Below the pieces are notes generated by a model that ran no database searches, had not been told where the DNA came from, and was given only the letters and a program-made list of their open reading frames with translations. From assembly GCA_964504565.1 (NCBI GenBank), contig CAZDEY010000001.1:124001-188000 (forward strand): 64,000 nucleotides of DNA, in the 5' to 3' direction. The position numbers and the translations under genes are program-made. Below are positions 8,501-16,866 of this stretch, piece by piece. Origin of the DNA: Cesiribacter sp964504565. Lineage in GTDB: Bacteria > Bacteroidota > Bacteroidia > Cytophagales > Cyclobacteriaceae. Every line of letters starts with the position of its first letter. Within the stretch, counting starts at the first letter, position 1.

Positions 8501-10791
8501 TGCCCAAAACCTACGTGGTAGTATATACCTTTCTCGACTACCTAAAGAACCCCGTAAAAAACTGTTTTAAACCCCTTAAGAAGGCCTACCAAACCGCCCT
8601 GGAAGTTGGCGATTTACAGTTTGCGGCTTCAGCTTTAATGGTAGAAGGAGCTTATTGCTTTTACGCCGGAACAACCCTGCCCGAATTGGAGCGCGACCAC
8701 GCCCGCCAGGCGAACCAAATTCAAACCCTTCAGCAAGAAGTACTATTGGTTCAGCTTAATATTTTTCGGCAAATAGCCCACAATATTTTACGCACCGAAG
8801 GCGATGAAAATTTAGATGGGCCCTACTTTGCCGAATCCGAGTTTAGCGAAGATTTCTATCAGGAAAACAAAACTATACGAGCCTACCTACTTTACGCCAA
8901 AATGTACTTGAGCTTCGTAAATAGCCGGTACGACAGGGCAGTAATGTATATTCCGGAGTTAAAAAAGTTGGAGGACGCCATACAAGGTTCGTTAACCAAA
9001 CTATACATTGATTTTTACGCTGCTCTGGCTATGCTCCGGCAGTACAAGCAGGTAGATGCCGGTCAGCGCCAGGTGTTCGGCAAACAGATCAAGAAAATTA
9101 CGGCGGTATTTCGCAAGCTTGCCCGGCACGCTCCGTCAAACTTTTGCAACAAGCTATATTTACTGCAGGCCGAGCAATACCGCCTGGCCAATAAGCCCGC
9201 CAAAGCTATGATGGCCTACAACCAAAGTATTGGCTACGCCCAAGCTCACGGGTTTTTGCCGGAAGAAGCTTTGGCGTACGAACTGGCCGGCAGGTACTTT
9301 AACGAGTTGCCTAAACAATTTCCGGGTACGTTGTACTTGCAAAAAGCCTACGATCTGTATACACAATGGGGTGCTACGTATAAGGCCGCCCAGCTCCGTC
9401 AGGAGTACCTGCCCCTATATACCCGGCAAGATACTGGCGAGCAAGCACCCGGTTTATTGGTATCCAGAGGCACTAGTATGTACTATAATTATAGCACACT
9501 AGAGCTTAGCTCCGTACTAAAGGCCAGCACCGCTATAGCCCGCGAAATTCAGTTAGACCGGTTGTTAAATACTTTAATGCCTATTTTAATTGAAAATGCC
9601 GGTGCACAGAAAGGGGTATTGCTAACTCAGAATGAAAATAAGCAGTGGAATAGCATAGCCCGCAGTAAAGCCGGGCAAGACGGAGCCATACTGGAAGCCG
9701 AAGCCTTGGCCCAATCGGCCGATTTGCCCCAGAGCCTACTGCATTATGTAGCCCGAACCCGCAAGGAATTGGTGCTGGAAAATGCTATGAAAGATAAGCG
9801 CTTCAGTACCGATAAGGCAGTGCTTAAGCATACAATTAAATCCGTACTCTGTATACCGGTGTTAAGTAAGGCCAGCCTGATAGCTATAATTTATCTGGAA
9901 AATAACCTGGCCGAAGCGGCTTTTACTTCTTCCAACCTGCAAACCTTAAAAATGCTTTCCGGGCAAATGGCTATTTCGTTAGAAAATGCCCTGCTTTACG
10001 AAAACCTAGAGCAAAAAGTACAGGAAAGAACCCGCCAGCTAGAAGATAAACAGCATGAGCTAAAATATAAAAACCAGGCTCTGCAAGAAGCTAATAAAGA
10101 AAAGGATGAACTTATAAACATTGTAGCCCACGATTTGCGCAGCCCGCTTAACCAAATTAGAGGTATGGCAAACCTAATTAAAATGGAAGAAGAAAGGCTC
10201 AGCAACGATCAGCAGCAGTATATAAACCTGATAACCCAGTCGGGTGAGCGCTTAGGTCAGATGATAACCAACATACTAAGCATAAGCACCGCCCCCGACC
10301 AAAAGCCGGCCCTAAACCTAGAGGATATAGACCTTAATGATTTAGCTCAGGAGCTGACAATTCATTACAAACTTGGGGCTTCTAAAAAGAACATCGACCT
10401 CCTATACCTACCTTCCGATGAAGCGGCCATTGCCCGTATTGACCGAAATTACTTATTTCAGGCTATAGAAAATTTAGTTAGTAATGCCATTAAGTTTTCG
10501 CCGGAAGGCAAGCAGGTTATGATAAGGGTTATAACCAACCAAGGTTCAGTACGAATTGAAGTTCAAGATCAGGGGCCGGGCATTTCGGAGCGCGACCGCA
10601 AGCGATTGTTTACCAAATACCAAACCCTTAGTGCCAAACCAACCGCCGGCGAGGCTTCAACCGGTTTGGGCCTATCTATAGCCAAACGCTTTGTTGAAGC
10701 TATGAACGGAAGAATTGAGGTGGAAAGTGAGGTAGGCCACGGCGCAATTTTCGGTATTAGTTTTCCTACTACAAAACCTATAGCCCAATAA
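5536..10791 (+). CDS. Giant hybrid signalling protein: Ser/Thr kinase-like, AAA ATPase, TPR, GAF, histidine kinase
   Basis: About 1752 residues. Order: protein-kinase-like domain (1-270) with HRDITAHNILV and then DLG in place of DFG, so activity is plausible but not certain; AAA ATPase (about 290-560) with Walker A GLAGVGKTA and Walker B LVLFLDDIQWAD; a long helical TPR-like region (about 700-1280); GAF (about 1320-1470); a short coiled coil; HisKA with HDLRSP (phospho-acceptor His near 1532); and HATPase with N box NLVSNAIKFSP, DQGPGIS and GLGLSIAKR. No membrane segment or receiver domain. The architecture matches known bacterial multi-sensor kinases with an eukaryote-like kinase and predictor ATPase at the front. 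I prefer the ATG at 5536; an in-frame TTG lies at 5530. pheS follows 51 bp later. Input signal and partner regulator are unknown. Confidence 0.85.
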   Translation: MHVLLDNAKLLKEGVHHLIYLTHSYNNEPAVLKVLKPESHSSDQVHQLHNEWEISDRLSADSSNIRKAIQQVKLGHQQALLFPYVQGITLQDFIEQKQPRVTVALMVAIELSEAVYNLHQQRIVHRDITAHNILVNEQSYELTLIDLGLATNLSLKTSFAGDPHKLQGSLLYMAPEQTGRLDRIVDERSDLYSLGIILYQLFTGRLPFTSASALELVHKHLALKPEPAHHINSEIPPILAQLIAKLLEKDPDQRYHSALGVKHDLERIFELWQKSTLVPDFKLGSEDYTGKLVLPNSVYGRNAEQQLINKAFADACHGQSQVVWIEGLAGVGKTALVNQLHTQLPENNALLAQAKFQQNSDKPYGALSAAFNHLIELLLTEPEEELVQWKIQISQALGTEARALANVLPSLEYLLDDMKPAIALQGNEAQARLNYLFQVFIQAIAQAKHPLVLFLDDIQWADSASLSVVRSLFSKPDLPYLLFIGTFRSDEVGDAHPIRQLQRELTANAENSLPFIAFTLTNLQTSDLTRYLADVLHLPEPTVAGLAQVIVDKTAGNPLFVQQFLQILQENGTLYFGPASHLNATDNKPRWHWDLFKIQKLELSSNLADILLQRVNQLPAATLEILQIGSVIGSVFDELHLSKLTHKTPQQLADDLSAALKEGFILLIQKLVDTEGVTEPKRAYQFSHDRIQQAVLATIDTQLNQQLHYAIARSLINQPHFRQNKALVFKAANHITKAEAVLQKENKLAEAFDIVYLAAFQAKDSLAYQQALEYSLVAIEFGEAATWHNPQGISKAEAYSVAAEIASLAGNYPTFFSLAENLLKFTEDKVLLAKLYNQYVSAYIATNQSAKAIRAAITGLAILGIQLPEKPSKADILKSLVKTSAKLWGRKPASLTTLPEMNNASAQLAMQIMTEVGPAASRTTPELMILIIGQLVRMSLSNGNCAESIPAYSGYGLLQSVIFKNYTLAYQLGQTAIQLMESRGDKHMLPKTYVVVYTFLDYLKNPVKNCFKPLKKAYQTALEVGDLQFAASALMVEGAYCFYAGTTLPELERDHARQANQIQTLQQEVLLVQLNIFRQIAHNILRTEGDENLDGPYFAESEFSEDFYQENKTIRAYLLYAKMYLSFVNSRYDRAVMYIPELKKLEDAIQGSLTKLYIDFYAALAMLRQYKQVDAGQRQVFGKQIKKITAVFRKLARHAPSNFCNKLYLLQAEQYRLANKPAKAMMAYNQSIGYAQAHGFLPEEALAYELAGRYFNELPKQFPGTLYLQKAYDLYTQWGATYKAAQLRQEYLPLYTRQDTGEQAPGLLVSRGTSMYYNYSTLELSSVLKASTAIAREIQLDRLLNTLMPILIENAGAQKGVLLTQNENKQWNSIARSKAGQDGAILEAEALAQSADLPQSLLHYVARTRKELVLENAMKDKRFSTDKAVLKHTIKSVLCIPVLSKASLIAIIYLENNLAEAAFTSSNLQTLKMLSGQMAISLENALLYENLEQKVQERTRQLEDKQHELKYKNQALQEANKEKDELINIVAHDLRSPLNQIRGMANLIKMEEERLSNDQQQYINLITQSGERLGQMITNILSISTAPDQKPALNLEDIDLNDLAQELTIHYKLGASKKNIDLLYLPSDEAAIARIDRNYLFQAIENLVSNAIKFSPEGKQVMIRVITNQGSVRIEVQDQGPGISERDRKRLFTKYQTLSAKPTAGEASTGLGLSIAKRFVEAMNGRIEVESEVGHGAIFGISFPTTKPIAQ

Positions 10792-10842
10792 CCCTAAGCC
10801 AACTTATTGCCAAGCCGCTGCATTTCTAGTAACTTGCCGCCT

Positions 10843-11871
10843 ATGGCAGCAGATTTACAGGCAATTGCCCAGGAAATTGAAAATTACCAGGCTTCTACCC
10901 AAGATGAATTAGAAATATACCGTTTGCGGTTTATTGGCCGCAAAAATATAATTGGCGATTTATTTGCCGAAATGCGCAACGTAGCCCCCCAAGAACGCAA
11001 AGCCTACGGCCAGCAGATAAATGAAATTAAGAACGCTGCTGAAGCCAAATTTAAGGAGTTAATAGCCCGGCTAGAAGAACAAGCGGGTGGCGGCAGTAAT
11101 GAAGATCAGGCCGACCTAACCTTGCCTCCGCAGCCCAACTTATACGGCGGCATCCACCCTATTAGCAGCACCCGTCAGGAGATCATCAGAATTTTTGAGC
11201 GTATTGGCTTTAACGTAAGCGAAGGCCCCGAAATTGAGGACGACTGGCACAACTTTACGGCCCTAAACTTTCCGGAGAACCACCCGGCCCGCGAAATGCA
11301 GGATACCTTCTTTGTAGAAAAAAACCCGGATGTAGCTCTGCGCACCCATACTAGTTCAGTGCAAGTGCGGGTAATGGAAAATCAGAAACCACCAATCCGT
11401 ACACTTTCGCCGGGGCGGGTATTTCGTAACGAGGCTATTTCGGCGCGGGCGCACTGCGTGTTCCATCAGGTAGAAGGGTTGTATATTGATAAAGACGTAA
11501 GCTTTGTTGAGCTTAAGCAAACGCTATTTCATTTTGCCAAGGAAATGTTTGGTGAAGAAACTAAGGTACGCTTTCGCCCCAGCTACTTTCCGTTTACCGA
11601 GCCCAGTGCCGAAATGGATATTAGCTGCCTAATTTGCCACGGCGAAGGCTGTAACGTATGTAAGCATAGCGGTTGGGTAGAAATTTTAGGCTCCGGTATG
11701 GTAGACCCGGCTGTACTGCAAAATTGCGGCATTGACCCGGAGGTATATACCGGCTTTGCCTTTGGTATGGGCATTGAACGGATTACCATGCTGAAGTACG
11801 GCATTAAAGACCTACGCCTATTTACCGAAAACGACGTTCGCTTCCTGAGGCAGTTTCAGGGAGTAATTTAA
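10843..11871 (+). CDS. pheS: Phenylalanine--tRNA ligase alpha subunit
   Basis: 342 residues, class II aminoacyl-tRNA synthetase alpha chain; with PheT it charges tRNA-Phe in the cytoplasm. Seen: N-terminal coiled coil, motif 2 region (PGRVFRNEAISARAH), FTEPSAEMDISC, a Cys-rich insert CLICHGEGCNVCKHSGW typical of this branch, and GFAFGMGIERITMLKYGI (motif 3) near the end. The Ala in GFAFG is at the site that controls p-chlorophenylalanine acceptance in other PheS proteins. A TTG at 10807 is in frame, but the ATG at 10843 gives the usual family N-terminus. pheT is not adjacent, as is common in this phylum. Very sure. Confidence 0.97.
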   Translation: MAADLQAIAQEIENYQASTQDELEIYRLRFIGRKNIIGDLFAEMRNVAPQERKAYGQQINEIKNAAEAKFKELIARLEEQAGGGSNEDQADLTLPPQPNLYGGIHPISSTRQEIIRIFERIGFNVSEGPEIEDDWHNFTALNFPENHPAREMQDTFFVEKNPDVALRTHTSSVQVRVMENQKPPIRTLSPGRVFRNEAISARAHCVFHQVEGLYIDKDVSFVELKQTLFHFAKEMFGEETKVRFRPSYFPFTEPSAEMDISCLICHGEGCNVCKHSGWVEILGSGMVDPAVLQNCGIDPEVYTGFAFGMGIERITMLKYGIKDLRLFTENDVRFLRQFQGVI

Positions 11872-11874
11872 GTA

Positions 11875-11930
11875 GTGAGGTGGTGAGTTGGTGAGGGAGT
11901 GAATTGGTGAGTTAATGGGTTAATTTGGTG
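11875..11930. repeat. Degenerate octamer array (GTGAGTTG-like), 7 units
   Basis: Seven consecutive 8-bp units run from 11875: GTGAGGTG, GTGAGTTG, GTGAGGGA, GTGAATTG, GTGAGTTA, ATGGGTTA, ATTTGGTG. It starts 3 bp after the pheS stop codon and is non-coding. Confidence 0.8.
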
Positions 11931-11935
11931 ATGTG

Positions 11936-11991
11936 GACTGGGCGTCCCCGACTGGGCGTCCCCGACTAGGTGTCCACGACTGGGCGTCTCC
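11936..11991. repeat. 14-bp tandem repeat, 4 units
   Basis: Four head-to-tail copies of GACTGGGCGTCCCC: units 1 and 2 are identical, unit 3 has 3 changes and unit 4 has 1. It lies in the middle of the 168-bp gap between pheS and the dehydrogenase gene. The G+C content is unlike the flanking A+T-rich sequence. Confidence 0.9.
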
Positions 11992-12013
11992 CTAATGGGG
12001 TGATAAAGCTTAT

Positions 12014-12034
12014 CGTAATTTGTAATTCGTAATT
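12014..12034. repeat. Heptamer array CGTAATT x3
   Basis: Three 7-bp units, CGTAATT, TGTAATT and CGTAATT, end 5 bp before the ATG at 12040. This is the third different tandem repeat in the same 168-bp gap. It occupies the place where a ribosome binding site would be for the downstream gene. Confidence 0.75.
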
Positions 12035-12039
12035 TTTAA

Positions 12040-12900
12040 ATGGAGTATTCAATAGAAAATATAAAAACCGTAGGCGTACTAGGTGCTGGGGTTATGGGCT
12101 TGGGCATTGCTCAGGTTTCGGCTATGGCCGGTTACGAAACTTTGCTGTTTGATGTACACGAAGAAGCGGTTGAAAAAGCCCTGAAAACAATTGAGGGTAA
12201 CCTGCGCAAGGGAATTGAAAAGGGAAAAGTTACCGAGGAACAGTTAACTAAAACTTTAAAGAACCTTCATCCTATATATAACCTTAGCCAAATGCAAGCC
12301 GATTTGCTTATTGAAGCTGCCCTGGAAAAGCTAGAGGTTAAGCACCAGATTTTTCAGCAGCTAGAGAAGCACAACAGTCCGGCCGCTATTTTGGCTACTA
12401 ACACCTCTTCTATACCCATAACCCGTATAGCAGCCCCGCTGCAGCACCCCGAGCGGGTGGTAGGCATACACTTTTTTAACCCGGCGCATATAATGAAGCT
12501 GGTAGAGATTATTGCCGGAGCCGCCACCCAAGCCGATGTAGCCCAAACAGCCAAAGCCTTTGCGGAAAAAGTTGGCAAACAAGCTATTATGGCTAAAGAC
12601 GCCCCGGGTTTTATAGTAAATCGGGTAGCCCGCCACTTTTACGTAGAAAGCCTGCTAGCGGCCGAAGAAGGCGTAGCCGACTTTGAAACAATTGACGATT
12701 TGGTGCAAGCCAGCGGGTTTAAAATGGGCCCCTTCCGCTTAATGGATTTAATAGGCATCGATACCAATTTTTCGGTAACTAAAAGCATGTACAACGCATT
12801 CTGGCAGGCCGGCAAGTTTCGCCCCAGTCGTATTCAGGAACAAAAAGTTGATGCCGGCCACATTGGCCGAAAAAGCGGACGGGGATTCTACCAATACTAA
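12040..12900 (+). CDS. 3-hydroxybutyryl-CoA / 3-hydroxyacyl-CoA dehydrogenase
   Basis: 286 residues, the usual length of the short NAD-dependent enzymes (Hbd/PaaH type) that interconvert (S)-3-hydroxyacyl-CoA and 3-oxoacyl-CoA in fatty-acid or butanoyl-CoA metabolism. Rossmann motif VGVLGAGVMGLGIA (about residues 11-24) is NAD-binding; NTSSIPITRIA and HFFNPAHIMKLVEII contain the conserved catalytic His, and the APGFIVNRV motif is present (about 189-197). The C-terminal helical domain ends GRKSGRGFYQY. No signal peptide; cytoplasmic. The start ATG follows the repeat patch directly. Downstream is an unrelated lipoprotein gene at 37 bp. Confidence 0.93.
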   Translation: MEYSIENIKTVGVLGAGVMGLGIAQVSAMAGYETLLFDVHEEAVEKALKTIEGNLRKGIEKGKVTEEQLTKTLKNLHPIYNLSQMQADLLIEAALEKLEVKHQIFQQLEKHNSPAAILATNTSSIPITRIAAPLQHPERVVGIHFFNPAHIMKLVEIIAGAATQADVAQTAKAFAEKVGKQAIMAKDAPGFIVNRVARHFYVESLLAAEEGVADFETIDDLVQASGFKMGPFRLMDLIGIDTNFSVTKSMYNAFWQAGKFRPSRIQEQKVDAGHIGRKSGRGFYQY

Positions 12901-12937
12901 AATATCAGAATTGGCTACCATGCTCGTTTAGTATTAC

Positions 12938-13366
12938 ATGGTTAGAAAAACCTATATACTGCTTAGTCTGATGCTGCTAGGCATAATTCATTCCGGCTGT
13001 GAAAGAGAAAGCAATTTGCGCCATCCGGTGCCCTACGTACCGGTTAACCTGGAAATAAACTTACGGCTTATAAGCAACCAACCTTTACAACAGCAAGGCT
13101 ACCAATATTACGGTGGCGGCGTGCGCGGCATAGTAGTTATTAACCAAGGGGGAATATACACCGCCTTTGAACGCAACTGCCCCTACCAGCCTCAGGATAG
13201 TTGCGCTACCGTAAGTATGCACAGCAGTACTCTCTACTTGGAAGATGCTAACTGTTGCCAATCAACCTTTGATAAAACCGGTAACCCCACCAGCGGCCCT
13301 GCCAAATTTGGCTTATTGCAGTATACTACCTCGGTAGACGGTGATTATTTATACGTTTATAATTAG
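12938..13366 (+). CDS. Lipoprotein with Rieske-like fold lacking cluster ligands
   Basis: 142 residues. A signal peptide ends in a lipobox (IIHSGC, Cys at about 20), so it is predicted to be lipid-anchored. The C-terminal half has the sequence rhythm of a Rieske [2Fe-2S] domain: FERNCPY, then NCCQSTFD-x-TG-x-P-x-x-GPA and a final YLYVYN strand. But neither ligand loop contains the His of C-x-H or C-x-x-H; the second-loop His position appears to be Cys. An iron-sulfur cluster is therefore unlikely; the Cys residues may form disulfides. I know similar ligand-less Rieske-like lipoproteins in Bacteroidetes but no assigned role. Followed by a bidirectional terminator. Confidence 0.65.
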   Translation: MVRKTYILLSLMLLGIIHSGCERESNLRHPVPYVPVNLEINLRLISNQPLQQQGYQYYGGGVRGIVVINQGGIYTAFERNCPYQPQDSCATVSMHSSTLYLEDANCCQSTFDKTGNPTSGPAKFGLLQYTTSVDGDYLYVYN

Positions 13367-13384
13367 CACCTAACTGAAGAGCAT

Positions 13385-13421
13385 AAAAAAGGCCCTGAAA
13401 ATTAAATCAGGGCCTTTTTAT
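13385..13421. terminator. Bidirectional terminator
   Basis: An 8-bp G+C-rich stem GGCCCTGA / TCAGGGCC is flanked by A6 on the left and T5 on the right, so it works in both directions. It lies between the convergent lipoprotein gene (ends 13366) and the TonB receptor gene (ends 13439). Confidence 0.9.
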
Positions 13422-13438
13422 ATAGCTATAAATGCGGA

Positions 13439-16400
13439 CTAATTAAATATGTATCGTACGCCTAGTTGCATTCTCCAACGGCTGGTTAGGTCGGTATTAT
13501 CGCGGAAGCTGGTGCCGCTACCAAAATACTGAAACTGAGGCGTATTGCCATCGTAGCCAGCAGCTTGTATAGGCCGGTTGTTAGCGAAAATTTGGCGAAC
13601 CCCCCAGTTAGAATTAATCAGGTTGCCAAGGTTCAGTACATCTAAGCTAAGCTGAAGCGTATTCTTCTTGCCACGCACATCTAAACTGAAATCTTGAAGC
13701 AATTTAAAGTCAAGCTGGGTAAACCATGGGCTTAGGGCTCCATTACGTTCGGCGTACTGGCCGCGGCGCTCGCTTAAATAATCATCCTGGCTAATGAACG
13801 CATCTAATGCTTGCCACTGATCTTCCGCACTGGTAATAACGCTAACTATGTCGCCGTTCTCGTCGCGTTCCACAATGTCTACTAAGTTGGCTTCGGCTTC
13901 GTTGCGCGGCACATAAATTAAGTCGTTACCGGGTATACCATCGCGGTTCATATCGCCGGCGTAGGTATAAGAGAATCGGTTGCCCTGTCCGGCTTCAAAG
14001 AAGAAACTAAAAGCGGTGGCAAAATTATCGGCGTACTCATAGCGGTGGCCGGTGGCAGCAATAATACGGTGTTGCAAACCAAAATCGCTAAAGGCCAAAT
14101 CCGGAAAGTTAGGGTTGCCCACTACAGCGTTACGCTGGAATGCATCGGCCGCTATTTCGCCTGGGTTCGAGGTAACATCTTTTGCTTCGGCAAAGGTATA
14201 AGCCGCAGTTAAAAACAGGCCGTTGTCAAAATCTTTTCTTAGCTGAGCAGTTAAGCTGTACTGGTAGCCTTCGTTGGTGTTTTCTAAGCCAATTACCCCG
14301 GCATCCAGAAACGAAAACTGGTCGTTTGGCCCGGCAAAGCCTGGGTACACCCGGGGGCCAGTTGCCGGATAAATTAGCCGGTTATCATTACCAGTATTCT
14401 CTACCCTTTCAGTAGGAGTAACCAGGTTGTAATTTTTATGAACTACAGCATTAATGTCTTTTGTATAAATAGCCTCTAAGGTACCTACTATACCGCCGAA
14501 TAACTCTCTATCAACCGCTAGGTTACTACGCCAAACCTGCGGAAAGCGAAAATCTTCTCCGGTAACGTTTATCTGGAAGGTATAGAAGTTATCGAAGCGG
14601 GCATTAGCAGCCTGATTGCCAATCCATACAAACGGTATGCGGCCGGTAAATATACCAGTACCTCCGCGAAGTTGAGTAGTAGCTGCTTCGTTAGACCAGT
14701 TAAACCCTAAGCGAGGAGAAAACAGCGGACGGCTTTTAGGAAAATCGCGAACATCCACCATTATAGTTCCCCCATCCGGATCATTAAATTCAGTAGTATC
14801 TATTTGAATATTGCGCGCTACATCGGTCATGTAAATAGGTAAGTCTACTCGCAGGCCGGCAGTTACTTTAAGGTTCTTAGAGAAGCTATACTCATCTTGC
14901 GCATAAATACCCAACTGACCTACCGTAACATCTACCGATTTAATAGGAGCACCTTCCCCGGCAGCAGCTATAGCGTTCAAATCTACAAAATCGGGGTTGT
15001 TAGGGTCAGTAACCTCAAAGAAGCGTTCTAAATCCAGTCCGCCAAAAAATGGGTATCCGTACCGCTGTAAATTAAAATTGTTCGTAAAATCGAAGTGCTC
15101 GTAGGTAACGCCTCCGGTAATTACGTGCTTATCAGCAAAGTAGCTTAGGTTATTAGTTACCTGAAACACGTTCTGATCCAGCAGGTTCTCGGCCGAAAAT
15201 TGCTCGGTTCCCACCGTGGTATAGGTGGTACCGTCTTGGGTTATATCAATCTGCGGAAAGAACGGGGCGTCCGGTAGTTCGCGGAAGTCGCGGAACTGGG
15301 AGTAACTAAGCTGGAATTTATTGGCCAGTGTTCCTCCGCCAAAGGTGCTGTTAAGCTCGGCTACGTACGAGTTAATATTATTATTAATAGTATACCCACT
15401 GTTTTCAAACTGAAGGGTTAGCGGGCCGGGCACACGAGAAGAAGGTGCAATTGCTATAGGGTGCGGCCCTTGTTCTCGGAAGCTCTTCAGGTAGTTATAG
15501 CGAAACGATAGCGAGTGATCAGTAGAAATATTCCAGTCTAGTTTTAGAAGTGCCTTATCGTTATAGGTTTCAAAGTTAAAGCCTTCGTAGCGGCCAGGGT
15601 CGTAGTCGTAGGAGCTTATTAGGCGCTCTCTAATATTTTGTAAAACACTTTCTTCTACCCGGCTAACGCCGGCTTCTCCTTCGCGGTTCTCGGCGTTACG
15701 CGAACGAAATAGCTGACCGGGATCGCTGCGGCGGGTAAATTCGGCATTACCGAAGAAAAACAGCTTGTTTTTTACAATAGGCCCGCCAATAGAAAAGCCG
15801 GTTTGTCCGTAATCAATATCGCCGGTAAGCTGCTCCTGACCCGATACCTCGCTGCCAATAAAGTTTTCGTTAAAGAAAAAGCGATAAACCGTTCCGCTAA
15901 ACTCGTTAGTACCGCTTTTGGTAACTGCGTTTACCCCGGCACCGGTAAAACCGCCCTGGCGCACATCGTAGGGGGCTACTGAAACCTCAATTTGGTCAAT
16001 AGCATCTAATGATACTGGTTGGGCACCGGTCTGCCCCCCTGGGGTTGGGGCATCTAGGCCGAAGGAGTTATTGAATATGGAACCATCAACCGAAAAGTTG
16101 TTGTATAAGTTGTTGCGGCTACCGAAGCTATTGCCGTTGCTCTGCGGAGTAAGGCGAGTAAAATCTTCAGCCGAACGGCTAATGGTGGGTAGAGTCTGAA
16201 TTTTTTCGTTGCTGATACTGGTTGATGCGCCGGTACGTTCACTATTCATTACCCGGTTTGCCCGGCTTTCAACTACCACCTCATCTAGGGTTTCGTCGCC
16301 TTCGTATAGCAGTACATCCCACTCAAAGGTATTGCCCAGGCTCAGGTGTATATCGTTTAATACATAATCTTCGTAGCCTATAAAGCTCACAGTAAGTGTA

Positions 16401-16636
16401 TAGGGACCGCCAACGCGCATATTTAAAATATCGAACTGGCCGTTAGCCCGGGTTATAGCGCCGTACTTAGTACCGGTTGGTTCGTGAACGGCAATAACTG
16501 TTGCCCCGGGTAGTGTTTCGCCGGTAGCATCACTTACTACGCCCGACATGGCTGAGGTAGTTACACCCTGGGCGTAACTAAAGTTAGCACTGGTGAAAAG
16601 CCCAAAGCCCAGTACTAGTAGAAGAAGTCTCTTCAT
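13439..16636 (-). CDS. Oar-like TonB-dependent outer-membrane receptor
   Basis: 1065 residues. A signal peptide (1-22, ending SYAQ) is followed by a carboxypeptidase-regulatory-like domain (about 28-112, SGVVSDATGETLPGATV), a plug domain (about 120-235) and a long beta-barrel ending RYIFN. The plug has R-N-x-x-x-N-x-x-x-DG and APYDVRQGGFTGAGVNAVTKSGTN, the pattern of the OmpA-related/Oar subfamily rather than SusC. Such receptors import siderophores, oligosaccharides or peptides using TonB energy; no SusD partner is present, so the ligand is unknown. The family shape is certain. A candidate promoter lies at 16693-16700. Confidence 0.9.
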   Translation of the reverse strand: MKRLLLLVLGFGLFTSANFSYAQGVTTSAMSGVVSDATGETLPGATVIAVHEPTGTKYGAITRANGQFDILNMRVGGPYTLTVSFIGYEDYVLNDIHLSLGNTFEWDVLLYEGDETLDEVVVESRANRVMNSERTGASTSISNEKIQTLPTISRSAEDFTRLTPQSNGNSFGSRNNLYNNFSVDGSIFNNSFGLDAPTPGGQTGAQPVSLDAIDQIEVSVAPYDVRQGGFTGAGVNAVTKSGTNEFSGTVYRFFFNENFIGSEVSGQEQLTGDIDYGQTGFSIGGPIVKNKLFFFGNAEFTRRSDPGQLFRSRNAENREGEAGVSRVEESVLQNIRERLISSYDYDPGRYEGFNFETYNDKALLKLDWNISTDHSLSFRYNYLKSFREQGPHPIAIAPSSRVPGPLTLQFENSGYTINNNINSYVAELNSTFGGGTLANKFQLSYSQFRDFRELPDAPFFPQIDITQDGTTYTTVGTEQFSAENLLDQNVFQVTNNLSYFADKHVITGGVTYEHFDFTNNFNLQRYGYPFFGGLDLERFFEVTDPNNPDFVDLNAIAAAGEGAPIKSVDVTVGQLGIYAQDEYSFSKNLKVTAGLRVDLPIYMTDVARNIQIDTTEFNDPDGGTIMVDVRDFPKSRPLFSPRLGFNWSNEAATTQLRGGTGIFTGRIPFVWIGNQAANARFDNFYTFQINVTGEDFRFPQVWRSNLAVDRELFGGIVGTLEAIYTKDINAVVHKNYNLVTPTERVENTGNDNRLIYPATGPRVYPGFAGPNDQFSFLDAGVIGLENTNEGYQYSLTAQLRKDFDNGLFLTAAYTFAEAKDVTSNPGEIAADAFQRNAVVGNPNFPDLAFSDFGLQHRIIAATGHRYEYADNFATAFSFFFEAGQGNRFSYTYAGDMNRDGIPGNDLIYVPRNEAEANLVDIVERDENGDIVSVITSAEDQWQALDAFISQDDYLSERRGQYAERNGALSPWFTQLDFKLLQDFSLDVRGKKNTLQLSLDVLNLGNLINSNWGVRQIFANNRPIQAAGYDGNTPQFQYFGSGTSFRDNTDLTSRWRMQLGVRYIFN

Positions 16637-16692
16637 AGTTTTTATAAATTTTGCTTTTTTGTTAACAGGACGTATTCCTGCGTTTCCAGGCG

Positions 16693-16700
16693 CAAAGGTA
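16693..16700 (-). promoter_or_regulatory. Candidate -7 box (TACCTTTG) for the TonB receptor
   Basis: On the minus strand this reads TACCTTTG, matching TAnnTTTG, 57 bp before the start codon at 16636. No clear -33 box; moderate support. Confidence 0.35.
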
Positions 16701-16866
16701 GAGGTTTATTCTTACTGTTTTGTATTATATGTTTCTGCCCGCATAAAAAAGTATGCATGCCGAATAAATTTTGGGTAACACCTTTATTGCCGAAATTTGG
16801 CTTAACCTATTGGTTATAAAAATAGTATAATCCTATAAGATTAAGTACAAAAAAAATTTCAGTTCC

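Noticed and set aside
11936..11991. Possible CRISPR
   Set aside because: The units are 14 bp and head-to-tail without spacers, so it is a plain tandem repeat.
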